The notes under the pieces are model-generated. The model searched no databases and was not told the origin of the DNA. It was given only the letters and a program-made list of their open reading frames with translations. The position numbers were made by a program, and so were the translations under genes. A DNA stretch of 5,828 bases from Verrucomicrobiota bacterium (GTDB lineage Bacteria; Verrucomicrobiota; Verrucomicrobiia; Limisphaerales; JAFMIX01): NCBI GenBank assembly GCA_026397895.1, contig JAPLTZ010000019.1:1-5828 (forward strand), written 5' to 3'. This document shows, in pieces, positions 1 through 5,828 of this stretch. The first letter of the stretch is position 1. Every line of letters begins with the position of its first letter.

Positions 1-654
1 GGCGTCCTGCCCGGCAACGTGCTGGTGTTGGGCGGCGGCAGTTCCGGCATCAACGCCGGCCGCATGGCCGTCGGCCTCGGCGCGGACGTGACCATCCTCG
101 ACGTTGATCTGGAGCGGATGCGTTTTCTGGACATCACGTTCGATCACACGGCGCACACGCTGTATTCCAACGAACAAAACCTCATCGAACGTCTGGGCAG
201 CGTGGACCTGCTCATCGGCGCGGTGCTCGTGCCCGGCGCGGCTGCGCCCAAGTTGATCCGCCGCGAAATGTTGAGCCAGATGAAGCCCGGCTCGGTGTTT
301 GTGGACATTGCGATTGACCAGGGCGGCTGCGCGGAAAGTTCGCGCCCGACCACGCACGACGACCCGATCTACGTCGAGCACGACGTGGTTCACTACTGCG
401 TCACCAACATGCCCGGCGCATACGCCCGCACCGCCACGCAGGCGCTCACGAACGCCACGATGCCCTACGCTGTGAAGCTCGCCAACCTCGGCGCGGAGCG
501 CGCGCTCGAAATCATGCCCGACCTGCGCGCCGGCCTGAATACCTACCAGGGCCAGATCGTCTATCCCGCCGTCGCCGAGGCGCTCGGCCTGCCGCATTCG
601 CCGAATCCGTTCAACCATTCGCCGAATCCGTTCAACGACAAAAGCAATTCATGA
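1..654 (+). CDS. ald: Alanine dehydrogenase, 3' part (N-terminal ~164 residues lie outside the window)
   Basis: NAD-dependent alanine dehydrogenase, which interconverts L-alanine with pyruvate plus ammonia in the cytoplasm. The frame is open from base 1 (fragment begins GVLPGNVLVLGGG), so the true start is upstream. It runs 217 codons to TGA at 652-654. Fragment residues 10-16 hold the glycine-rich NAD loop (LGGGSSG), and D34 in TILDVD is the ribose-binding acidic residue. D106 in DIAIDQGGC and N136 in TNMPGA match catalytic-region D270 and N300 of the Mycobacterium tuberculosis enzyme as I recall it. All three matches give the same offset of 164, so the full protein should be about 381 residues against a usual ~370. 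The excess is a tail after AEALGLP made of a duplicated heptapeptide HSPNPFN (fragment residues 199-212), then DKSNS. The Lys and His of the pyruvate site lie in the missing half. The stop overlaps the next gene by ATGA. The family call is secure; a functional link to the sugar genes downstream is not shown. Confidence 0.95.
   Translation, partial: GVLPGNVLVLGGGSSGINAGRMAVGLGADVTILDVDLERMRFLDITFDHTAHTLYSNEQNLIERLGSVDLLIGAVLVPGAAAPKLIRREMLSQMKPGSVFVDIAIDQGGCAESSRPTTHDDPIYVEHDVVHYCVTNMPGAYARTATQALTNATMPYAVKLANLGAERALEIMPDLRAGLNTYQGQIVYPAVAEALGLPHSPNPFNHSPNPFNDKSNS
595..636 (+). repeat. Perfect 21-bp tandem direct repeat (two copies) at the 3' end of ald
   Basis: Two identical 21-bp units lie head to tail at 595-615 and 616-636. 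Each begins CATTCGCCGAAT and ends CCGTTCAAC. The period is a multiple of three and lies in the ald frame, so each copy encodes HSPNPFN. Each unit contains the 11-bp inverted repeat ATTCG-C-CGAAT (596-606 and 617-627), with centres 21 bp apart. Copies with no mismatch suggest a recent duplication, or a repeat family kept uniform in the genome. No further copy is visible in this window. Confidence 0.95.
651..654 (+). other. ATGA stop/start overlap between ald and the oxidoreductase gene
   Basis: The ald TGA (652-654) overlaps the ATG of the next gene (651-653). No GGAG-like Shine-Dalgarno sequence is seen in the ~15 bases upstream, which read ACAAAAGCAATTC just before the ATG. Reinitiation by ribosomes finishing ald is the likeliest route to translation of the downstream gene; that is inference. 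Confidence 0.85.
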
Positions 655-1802
655 AAGACATCCGTTTCGGAATCATCGGTTGCGGCCTGATGGGCCGCGA
701 ATTCGCCTCCGCCGCCGCGCGCTGGTGTCATTTGCAGCAGATGGACGCGCGCCCCGTGCTCGCCGCCGTCTGCGACACCACGCCCGAACCGCTCCGCTGG
801 TTCACCGACAACTTCGCCGGCATCAAGCAGTCCACGACCAAATACGAGGAACTCCTTGCCAACCCCGCCGTGGACGCCGTTTACATCGCCGTGCCGCACA
901 ACCTGCACGCGCGGCTCTATTGCGACGCCATCGCCGCCGGCAAACATCTCATGGGCGAAAAACCCTTCGGCATTGACCTCGCCGCGAACCGCGCCATCCA
1001 GTCCGCGCTGAAGAAAAACCCGGCGATTTTCGCGCGCTGCTCGTCCGAGTTCCCGTTCTTCCCCGCCATGCAGCGCATCTGCCGCATGATCGAGCGCGCC
1101 GAGTTCGGCACGATCCTCGAAGTCAACGCCAGCTTCCAGCATTCCAGCGACCTCGACCCCGCCAAGCCGATGAACTGGAAGCGCACCATCGCCGCCAACG
1201 GCGAATACGGCTGCCTCGGCGACCTCGGCATGCACCCGCTCCACGTCCCGCTCCGCGCCGGCTGGCTGCCCCGCAACGTCCGCGCAATCCTGACCCGGCT
1301 CTACGCGCAACGCCCCGGCCGCGACGGCAAACCGACGACCTGCGAGACGTGGGACAACGCCACGCTCCTCTGCGAAACCGCCGACCCGCAAACCGGCACG
1401 ACGTTCCCGATGACCATCAAAACCCAGCGCATCGCGCCCGGCGAAAAGAATTCCTGGAACTTCGAGATTCTCGGCAGCCGCCGCTGCGCACGCTTCAGCA
1501 CCAAGCAGGCGAACACGATTCAACTCCTCGATTACACCGGCGGCGAACAGTGTTGGCAGCAGATCGACATGGGCCACGAGATGACCTACCCGACCATCAC
1601 CGGCGGGATTTTCGAGACCGGCTTCCCCGACGTGATTCTCCAGATGTGGGCCGCGTTCGTCAGCGAACTTGCCCACCGCAAGACGCCCGGCAAGTTCACC
1701 GGCTGCGTCACGCCGCAGGAAACGTATCTGCACCACAAAATCCTGACCGCCGCGCTGGAATCGCACCGCACCGCATCCGTCGTGAAAATTGATCCGAACT
1801 AA
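651..1802 (+). CDS. Gfo/Idh/MocA-family NAD(P)-dependent oxidoreductase
   Basis: Cytoplasmic sugar or cyclitol dehydrogenase-type protein of 383 residues, a normal length for the family. The N-terminal Rossmann fold starts at once with FGIIGCGLMG, giving the GxGxxG loop at G10, G12 and G15. The family's EKP signature is E103-K104-P105 in MGEKPF, where the Lys is the usual catalytic residue, preceded by YIAVPHNLHA, the typical end of the dinucleotide-binding half. The C-terminal half has GCLGDLGMHP with D191 and H195, the family's D-x-x-x-H active-site pattern. No signal peptide is present, unlike the Tat-exported relatives common in Planctomycetota and Verrucomicrobiota. ATG 651 is chosen because it overlaps the ald stop and sits immediately before the Rossmann strand. 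The substrate cannot be read from sequence; with a sugar isomerase and kinase next door, oxidation or epimerisation of a sugar or polyol is the natural inference. A same-frame TAA alone separates it from the kinase. Confidence 0.93.
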   Translation: MKDIRFGIIGCGLMGREFASAAARWCHLQQMDARPVLAAVCDTTPEPLRWFTDNFAGIKQSTTKYEELLANPAVDAVYIAVPHNLHARLYCDAIAAGKHLMGEKPFGIDLAANRAIQSALKKNPAIFARCSSEFPFFPAMQRICRMIERAEFGTILEVNASFQHSSDLDPAKPMNWKRTIAANGEYGCLGDLGMHPLHVPLRAGWLPRNVRAILTRLYAQRPGRDGKPTTCETWDNATLLCETADPQTGTTFPMTIKTQRIAPGEKNSWNFEILGSRRCARFSTKQANTIQLLDYTGGEQCWQQIDMGHEMTYPTITGGIFETGFPDVILQMWAAFVSELAHRKTPGKFTGCVTPQETYLHHKILTAALESHRTASVVKIDPN

Positions 1803-1805
1803 ATG
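1800..1805 (+). other. Abutting stop and start (TAA then ATG), same reading frame
   Basis: The oxidoreductase stop TAA (1800-1802) is followed directly by the kinase ATG (1803-1805), with no base between and both genes in the same phase. Upstream sequence (AAAATTGATCCGAAC) has no clear Shine-Dalgarno motif. The arrangement favours termination-reinitiation coupling. It also means a single suppressed stop would fuse the two proteins. Confidence 0.9.
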
Positions 1806-3293
1806 TATCTCGGAATAGACATCGGCTCGACCTCGCTGAAGGCCGCGGCGTTCGACGCGCGGCGCGGACGCCTGCTCGCGCAGACCGAGCAGCGCCTCCC
1901 GCTCGAAGTGGACGAGACCGGCAAACGCGAGCAAGACCCCACCGCGCTTGTTCAGGCGATTTGCGCCGCCGCCGGCTCGTTGCGACATCAAGTCGCCGAC
2001 CGCTGGAACAACGTCAAAGGCATCGGCCTCGCCGCGCAGGGCGGCAGCACCATCCTTGTCAATCGCGAGACCGGCGCACCCGCCACACCGATGTTTTTGT
2101 GGAATGACACTCGCGCCTTCGGCCATTTTCACAAGATTGCCGCCAAGTTTCCGCCGCGCTGGTGGCGTGCGTTCTCGTTACGCGACGAACCCGGCATGGG
2201 TCTCGCCCGCGCGCAGTGGATGCGCGAGCAATGGCCGAAACTTTTCAAAAACAACCCGCTCTGCGTCGGCGCGGGCGAACACGTCTATTTCGCGCTCACC
2301 GGCCAGTGGCGGCAGGACGCCTGCCACGCGCTGCAATCCGGCTGTTACGACGCGGTGAAAAACCGCATCACCACGCGCCCGATGACGCACTGCGGTTTGC
2401 CCGCCGATTTCTTCGCGCCGCTGCGGCAAGGCCACGAGACGCATCCGCTCACGGTGGAAGCCGCCACGTTGTTGCAACTGCCCGCTGGCATTCCCATCGC
2501 CGGGCCTTACAACGACCATGAAGCCGGCTACCTTTCCGTGCTGCACGCATCGCGCCTGCCGCTCGAATGTTCACTCGGCACGGCGTGGGTGGGGAATTTC
2601 GTGCTGCCGCCCGCGTTCAAAGGCGGTTCGCCGTTTCAACTTTGCATCCCTGCGCCGACCGGCAAAGGCCAGCAAGTTATCATGCCGCTCATGACCGGCA
2701 ACGTGACTTTGGATTGGGCGCTCTCGACGTTTGTGCATGCCGACCAGCAGACCGCGCTCGGTCGCGCCGACGGCATTTTTTCCGACGCCATGCTGCCGTC
2801 GCCCGGGCTCGTCGCTTTGCCGTGGCTTAATCGCCCCAACGCCCTGCGCCCTGCGCAGACCGGCTGCGGCGCGTTCTTCGGCGTCAGCCCGGCAACCACG
2901 CCCGCGGATCTTTTCCGCGCCGTTATTACAGCGATGACTTTTGAATTCGCACGCGTGCTCGACCCCGTCATCAAATCCGGCGCGGTGGACAGCCTCGTCC
3001 TCTGCGGCGGCGCGGCGAAGAATCTCCACATCCGTTCGCTCTTCGCCGCGCTGTTTGCGCCGATGCCGATTCATCAGGTCATCGAGACGGAACTCATGGG
3101 CACGCGTGGCTGTCTCTACGCGTTTGACCCGCAAATCGCCCGCGCCCACACCGCGCCTGTGCACTGCGATGGCCGTGTGAACGCCGAGGAACTCGCCGCC
3201 GCCCGCGCGCTTTACCTCGAAACCTTTGAACGCCTCTGTGGCCATGTGCCCGCCGGCAAACCGTATTCGCTGAAAGCCACCAAACGTAAATGA
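1803..3293 (+). CDS. FGGY-family carbohydrate kinase (xylulokinase-like, substrate unknown)
   Basis: ATP-dependent sugar kinase of 496 residues, the usual FGGY size. It is expected to phosphorylate the ketose made by the adjacent isomerase. The N-terminal actin-like domain opens with MYLGIDIGSTSLKAAAFD, where D6 is the conserved first-strand Asp, and contains LWNDTR (W100, D102, R104), a family motif. The second catalytic-type Asp is D238 in GPYNDHEAGY, close to the spacing of Asp6/Asp233 in E. coli xylulokinase. The C-terminal domain has SLGTAWVG (G259-T260) and the nucleotide-binding LCGGAAKN (G402-G403-A404). The loop that reads SGQMHG in xylulokinases is LAAQGGST here (Q79), so D-xylulose is not assured; ribulose, fuculose or another ketose is possible. 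ATG 1803 directly follows the previous stop. The TGA at 3291-3293 overlaps the isomerase start by ATGA. Family assignment is firm, substrate open. Confidence 0.93.
   Translation: MYLGIDIGSTSLKAAAFDARRGRLLAQTEQRLPLEVDETGKREQDPTALVQAICAAAGSLRHQVADRWNNVKGIGLAAQGGSTILVNRETGAPATPMFLWNDTRAFGHFHKIAAKFPPRWWRAFSLRDEPGMGLARAQWMREQWPKLFKNNPLCVGAGEHVYFALTGQWRQDACHALQSGCYDAVKNRITTRPMTHCGLPADFFAPLRQGHETHPLTVEAATLLQLPAGIPIAGPYNDHEAGYLSVLHASRLPLECSLGTAWVGNFVLPPAFKGGSPFQLCIPAPTGKGQQVIMPLMTGNVTLDWALSTFVHADQQTALGRADGIFSDAMLPSPGLVALPWLNRPNALRPAQTGCGAFFGVSPATTPADLFRAVITAMTFEFARVLDPVIKSGAVDSLVLCGGAAKNLHIRSLFAALFAPMPIHQVIETELMGTRGCLYAFDPQIARAHTAPVHCDGRVNAEELAAARALYLETFERLCGHVPAGKPYSLKATKRK
3290..3293 (+). other. 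ATGA stop/start overlap between kinase and isomerase genes
   Basis: The kinase TGA (3291-3293) overlaps the isomerase ATG (3290-3292). The bases before it (GCCACCAAACGTAA) carry no Shine-Dalgarno motif. Coupled translation would keep isomerase and kinase output linked, which suits two consecutive steps; this is inference from layout. Confidence 0.85.
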
Positions 3294-4864
3294 ATCAACT
3301 CAAAGTCGGCCTGCTGCCGCTGTATGTGAAATTTTACGACGAAGTCCTGCCCGACCTCGCCGCAAAAGTCGAACCGTTCGTCGGCCGCGTGCAAGCCGCG
3401 CTCGCTGGCGGCGGGCCGGATGTGCTCGTAGCACCCGTTGGCAGCGTGCGTTCCGACTTTGCCGCCGCCGTCAAACGCTTTGAAGCCGCCGGGGTGGATG
3501 CCATCGTCACGCTTCACCTCGCATATTCGCCGTCGCTCGAATCCGCCGAAGTCCTCGCGCACTCCAAGCTGCCCGTCGTGATGCTCGACACCACGCCCGA
3601 CCGCGATTTTGGGCGCGACGTTGACCCGATGCTGCTGCTCTACAATCACGGCGTCCACGGCCTGCAAGATTTGGCGTCCGTGCTGCGGCGGATGGGAAAA
3701 CCGTATCGCGTCGTCGCCGGCCATTTGGACGATCCCGGCGTTGTGCAACGCTGTGTCGCCGCCGTGCAGACGGCGAAGGCGGACGAACGCGCGCCATTTT
3801 CCACGGTCACGGCCAGCGCTGGCGGACGCGTCGCCGCGAGCAAGGCCGCCGCGCACGCGCATCGGCGCGGAGTCGAACCGCTCACCGCCACGGCCGTGCT
3901 CGAAGCCAACGGCAATTCCGACACCACGCATTTCTACGCGCCGCGCACCCCGGCGGAGCGCGCTGCACAGGCCTTCCGCACCATGCGCGTGCTCCGCATC
4001 GGCGGCGTGTTCCCCGGCATGGGCGACTTCGCCGTGAGCGACGAATTGCTCCGCGAGACTTTCGGCATCACCGTCGAGAACATTGCGCCCGCCGCGCTCG
4101 CCGCCGCCGTCATTTCGATCAACGACAAGACCGTCGCCAGCGAGATCGCCGCCGACCACCGGCGCTTTCATGTGGAATGCCCGGAGGAAGTTCACGCGCG
4201 CTCCGTCCGCGTCGGGCTGGGGCTGCGGGACTTCCTCAAACGCGGCGAGTTCGGCGCGTTCAGCCTGAACTTCCTCGCGTTCGACGACGCCACCGGGCCG
4301 GTCAACACCGTGCCGTTCCTCGAATGTTGCCAGGCCATGGCGCGCGGCCTCGGCTACGCCGGCGAGGGCGACGCGCTCACCGCCGCGCTGACCGGCGCGC
4401 TGCTGCAAGGCTTCGGCGCGACGACCTTCACGGAAATTTTTTGCGCGGACTGGGCGGGCAATTCGCTTTTTCTCTCGCACATGGGCGAGATCAATTGCGC
4501 CGAGACCGCCGCGAAGCCGTTGCTTTACGAGAAGGAATTTCCGTTCACAGCCGCGCTCAATCCCGCCACGCTCGCCTGCGCGCCGAAGCCCGGCCCGGGC
4601 ACTTATGTGAACCTCTCGCCCGGCCCGAACGACACGTTCCGCCTCATCACCGCGCCCGTCGAGGTGCTCGCCGACGGCACGCATCCCGGCCTCAAGCAAT
4701 GGGTGCGCGGCTGGATTCGCCCGCAGATTCCGCTGCCGCGTTTCCTCGAGGAGTTTTCGCATCTCGGCGGCACGCACCACGCCGCGCTGATGTTCGGCGA
4801 CCACACCGCCGCGCTCGCCGAATTCGCCGCCCTGCTGAAGATTGAACATTGCCACATCGCCTGA
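3290..4864 (+). CDS. L-arabinose/L-fucose isomerase-family protein (AraA-like, divergent)
   Basis: Metal-dependent aldose-ketose isomerase of 524 residues (E. coli AraA is 500), probably cytoplasmic. The C-terminal half aligns by eye with E. coli AraA as I recall it. FLKRGEFGAFSLNF corresponds to FLEQGGFHAFTTTF, then come GYAGEGDALTAAL, TTFTEIF, FLSHMGEINC and GGTHHAALMF. The four Mn-site residues of AraA (E306, E333, H350, H450) map to E359, E382, H397 and the H496-H497 pair, so the active site looks intact. The N-terminal half is Rossmann-like but opens LKVGLLPLYVKFYDEVLPDL. It lacks the AraA GSQHLYG stretch that helps bind substrate, so L-arabinose itself is doubtful. ATG 3290 is supported by the ATGA overlap with the kinase and by the hydrophobic first strand right after it. 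It ends HCHIA with TGA at 4862-4864. L-fucose or another aldose fits equally well. Confidence 0.88.
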   Translation: MNQLKVGLLPLYVKFYDEVLPDLAAKVEPFVGRVQAALAGGGPDVLVAPVGSVRSDFAAAVKRFEAAGVDAIVTLHLAYSPSLESAEVLAHSKLPVVMLDTTPDRDFGRDVDPMLLLYNHGVHGLQDLASVLRRMGKPYRVVAGHLDDPGVVQRCVAAVQTAKADERAPFSTVTASAGGRVAASKAAAHAHRRGVEPLTATAVLEANGNSDTTHFYAPRTPAERAAQAFRTMRVLRIGGVFPGMGDFAVSDELLRETFGITVENIAPAALAAAVISINDKTVASEIAADHRRFHVECPEEVHARSVRVGLGLRDFLKRGEFGAFSLNFLAFDDATGPVNTVPFLECCQAMARGLGYAGEGDALTAALTGALLQGFGATTFTEIFCADWAGNSLFLSHMGEINCAETAAKPLLYEKEFPFTAALNPATLACAPKPGPGTYVNLSPGPNDTFRLITAPVEVLADGTHPGLKQWVRGWIRPQIPLPRFLEEFSHLGGTHHAALMFGDHTAALAEFAALLKIEHCHIA

Positions 4865-4866
4865 CC

Positions 4867-5828
4867 ATGAACGCCTGGAACGCTCCCGCTGAACGCGACT
4901 ACAACCTGAAGATTGTTGACGAGGAGTTGAACGACTTCCTCCCCGCGAAAATCTTCGACGCCCACGTCCACATTTCGCCGCCGGACGGCTTCGTCCCCGT
5001 CGCGCCGTTTAACTGCGCCGGCGTGCCGCTCACGTCCTACACCTACGAGGAGCTGGATGCCGACCTGAAAATTTCTTTCCCCAAACGCCACACCGAGGCG
5101 CTGTGTTTCGGCTGGCCGAATCCGAAATTAAATCTTGAACGCAACAACGCCTACGTTGGCGGCAGCGCGGATTTCAAACGCTTTTTCCCGTTGCGCCTGC
5201 TCGACCCGCACCGCGACACCGCCGCGCTCGTCAACGCCGACATTGACCGCCACGGCTTTCTCGGCCTCAAGCCGTATCCCGACTACGCGCGCCCCAACGA
5301 CATCCCGAACGCCGAGATTCCCGAGATGCTGCCGGACTGGGCGATGGCCATCGCGCACGAACGCCGCCTGCTCGTGATGCTCCACATCCCGCGCAGCAAA
5401 CGCCTCGAAGACCCGCTGAACCGCCGCCAGCTCCGCGAGCTTTGCACGCGCTGGCCCGGCGCAAAGATCATCCTCGCGCACGTTGGCCGCGCCTATTACC
5501 TGCGCGGCGTCACCGGCTTCCTCGACGACCTGCGCGAATTGCCGAACCTCTACTACGACCCCGCGATGGTGCAGAACTGGGAAGTCATCGCCTATCTCTT
5601 CAAAAAAGTTCCCGTCGCCAAAATTCTCTTCGGCTCGGACATCCCCATCGCGCTGGCGCAGGGTAAGGCGGTTGAGATCAACCATCAATACACCTACGTC
5701 ACGCCGCGCCCGTGGTCGTTGTCGCTGTGCGACGAGAAGAAGAAATTGCAGTTCACCTCGTTCCTCAACGAGGAGTTGCGCGCCATCAAGCAGGCCGCCG
5801 AATCCGCCAAACTTTCCCGCGCCGAAGT
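4867..5828 (+). CDS. Amidohydrolase-2-type metal-dependent hydrolase, 5' part (cut by the window end)
   Basis: A 320-codon reading frame still open at the right edge; the ATG at 4867 is two bases after the isomerase stop. It has a TIM-barrel amidohydrolase layout. IFDAHVHI supplies the HxH metal motif (H33, H35) at the end of the first strand. GLKPYPD carries K135, a common position in these barrels. LLVMLHIPR has H173, IILAHVGR has H205, and ILFGSDIP has D258, matching by order the His, His and Asp of the ACMSD/amidohydrolase-2 family. The barrel appears complete by about residue 270. A charged helical tail (DEKKKLQ, FLNEELRAIKQAAE) then runs to the edge, so only the last residues are probably missing. 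Relatives hydrolyse lactones or amides or decarboxylate aromatic acids. Beside a sugar dehydrogenase, isomerase and kinase, a lactonase role is plausible but unproved. No signal peptide and no Shine-Dalgarno motif are seen. Confidence 0.88.
   Translation, partial: MNAWNAPAERDYNLKIVDEELNDFLPAKIFDAHVHISPPDGFVPVAPFNCAGVPLTSYTYEELDADLKISFPKRHTEALCFGWPNPKLNLERNNAYVGGSADFKRFFPLRLLDPHRDTAALVNADIDRHGFLGLKPYPDYARPNDIPNAEIPEMLPDWAMAIAHERRLLVMLHIPRSKRLEDPLNRRQLRELCTRWPGAKIILAHVGRAYYLRGVTGFLDDLRELPNLYYDPAMVQNWEVIAYLFKKVPVAKILFGSDIPIALAQGKAVEINHQYTYVTPRPWSLSLCDEKKKLQFTSFLNEELRAIKQAAESAKLSRAE

Noticed and set aside
11..654. GTG at position 19 as the start of a short 211-codon protein
   Set aside because: The frame is open to base 1 with conserved alanine dehydrogenase residues (GVLPGN) before it, so this is the middle of a longer gene cut by the window.
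561..2132. Long antisense open frame (523 codons) across the oxidoreductase and the start of the kinase
   Set aside because: Its codons share boundaries with the sense codons, so it stays open simply because TTA, CTA and TCA are rare in this GC-rich coding sequence. Its product is Arg/Gly/Ala/Val-rich with no recognisable domain, while the sense strand carries clear family motifs.
2841..2854. Short tandem GCCCTGC repeat in the kinase gene
   Set aside because: Only two 7-bp copies, not in-frame as a unit, and explained by GC-rich coding of NALRPAQ.
4177..4845. Plus-strand alternative frame of 222 codons inside the isomerase gene
   Set aside because: Product is dominated by Arg, Ala and Pro, typical of a shifted frame in high-GC DNA, and it lies wholly inside a well-supported gene.
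3212..4855. Long antisense open frame (547 codons) opposite the isomerase
   Set aside because: Same codon-register mirror effect; no recognisable domain, and the sense product has a conserved metal site.
5602..5608. A-rich run AAAAAAG as a possible frameshift site in the amidohydrolase
   Set aside because: The codon phase (AAA AAA GTT) is wrong for an A-AAA-AAG -1 slip, and the sense frame continues with conserved motifs (FGSDIP) downstream.
5128..5688. Antisense open frame (186 codons) opposite the amidohydrolase
   Set aside because: It is register-aligned with the sense gene and ends exactly at the complement of a rare sense TTA codon (5128-5130), as a shadow frame would.

Overview
This GC-rich window (roughly two-thirds G+C by eye) is almost entirely protein-coding on the + strand. 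It holds five consecutive genes: the 3' part of an alanine dehydrogenase gene cut by the left edge, a Gfo/Idh/MocA-family oxidoreductase, an FGGY-family carbohydrate kinase, an L-arabinose/L-fucose isomerase-family protein, and the 5' part of a metal-dependent amidohydrolase cut by the right edge. I count only two non-coding bases in the whole window. The codon bias, the Gfo/Idh/MocA and amidohydrolase paralogue types, and the missing Shine-Dalgarno motifs fit a high-GC member of the Verrucomicrobiota or Planctomycetota group. I lean to Verrucomicrobiota, but this is an impression from protein style and not proof.

Layout. Bases 1-654 encode the NAD-binding and C-terminal part of alanine dehydrogenase, ending in an unusual tail built from a perfect 21-bp tandem duplication (595-636). 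It overlaps the oxidoreductase gene (651-1802) by ATGA. The kinase (1803-3293) begins on the base after the oxidoreductase TAA stop and is in the same frame. The kinase overlaps the isomerase (3290-4864) by ATGA. The amidohydrolase (4867 to the window edge) starts two bases after the isomerase stop. This packing predicts one transcript with translational coupling. No promoter, terminator, RNA gene, mobile element or CRISPR array is visible.

How the genes may work together. An aldose/ketose isomerase next to a sugar kinase is the core of phosphorylative sugar catabolism (compare araB-araA or fucI-fucK). The isomerase keeps all four metal ligands of AraA but not the N-terminal AraA substrate motif. 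The kinase keeps both FGGY aspartates but lacks the xylulokinase SGQMHG-type loop. The substrate is therefore probably neither plain L-arabinose nor D-xylose, although the chemistry should be isomerisation followed by phosphorylation. The oxidoreductase and the amidohydrolase could form a dehydrogenase/lactonase-type side branch or process a derivative of the sugar. No aldolase, epimerase, transporter or regulator lies in the window to settle the substrate. Alanine dehydrogenase may be joined to the cluster only by position.
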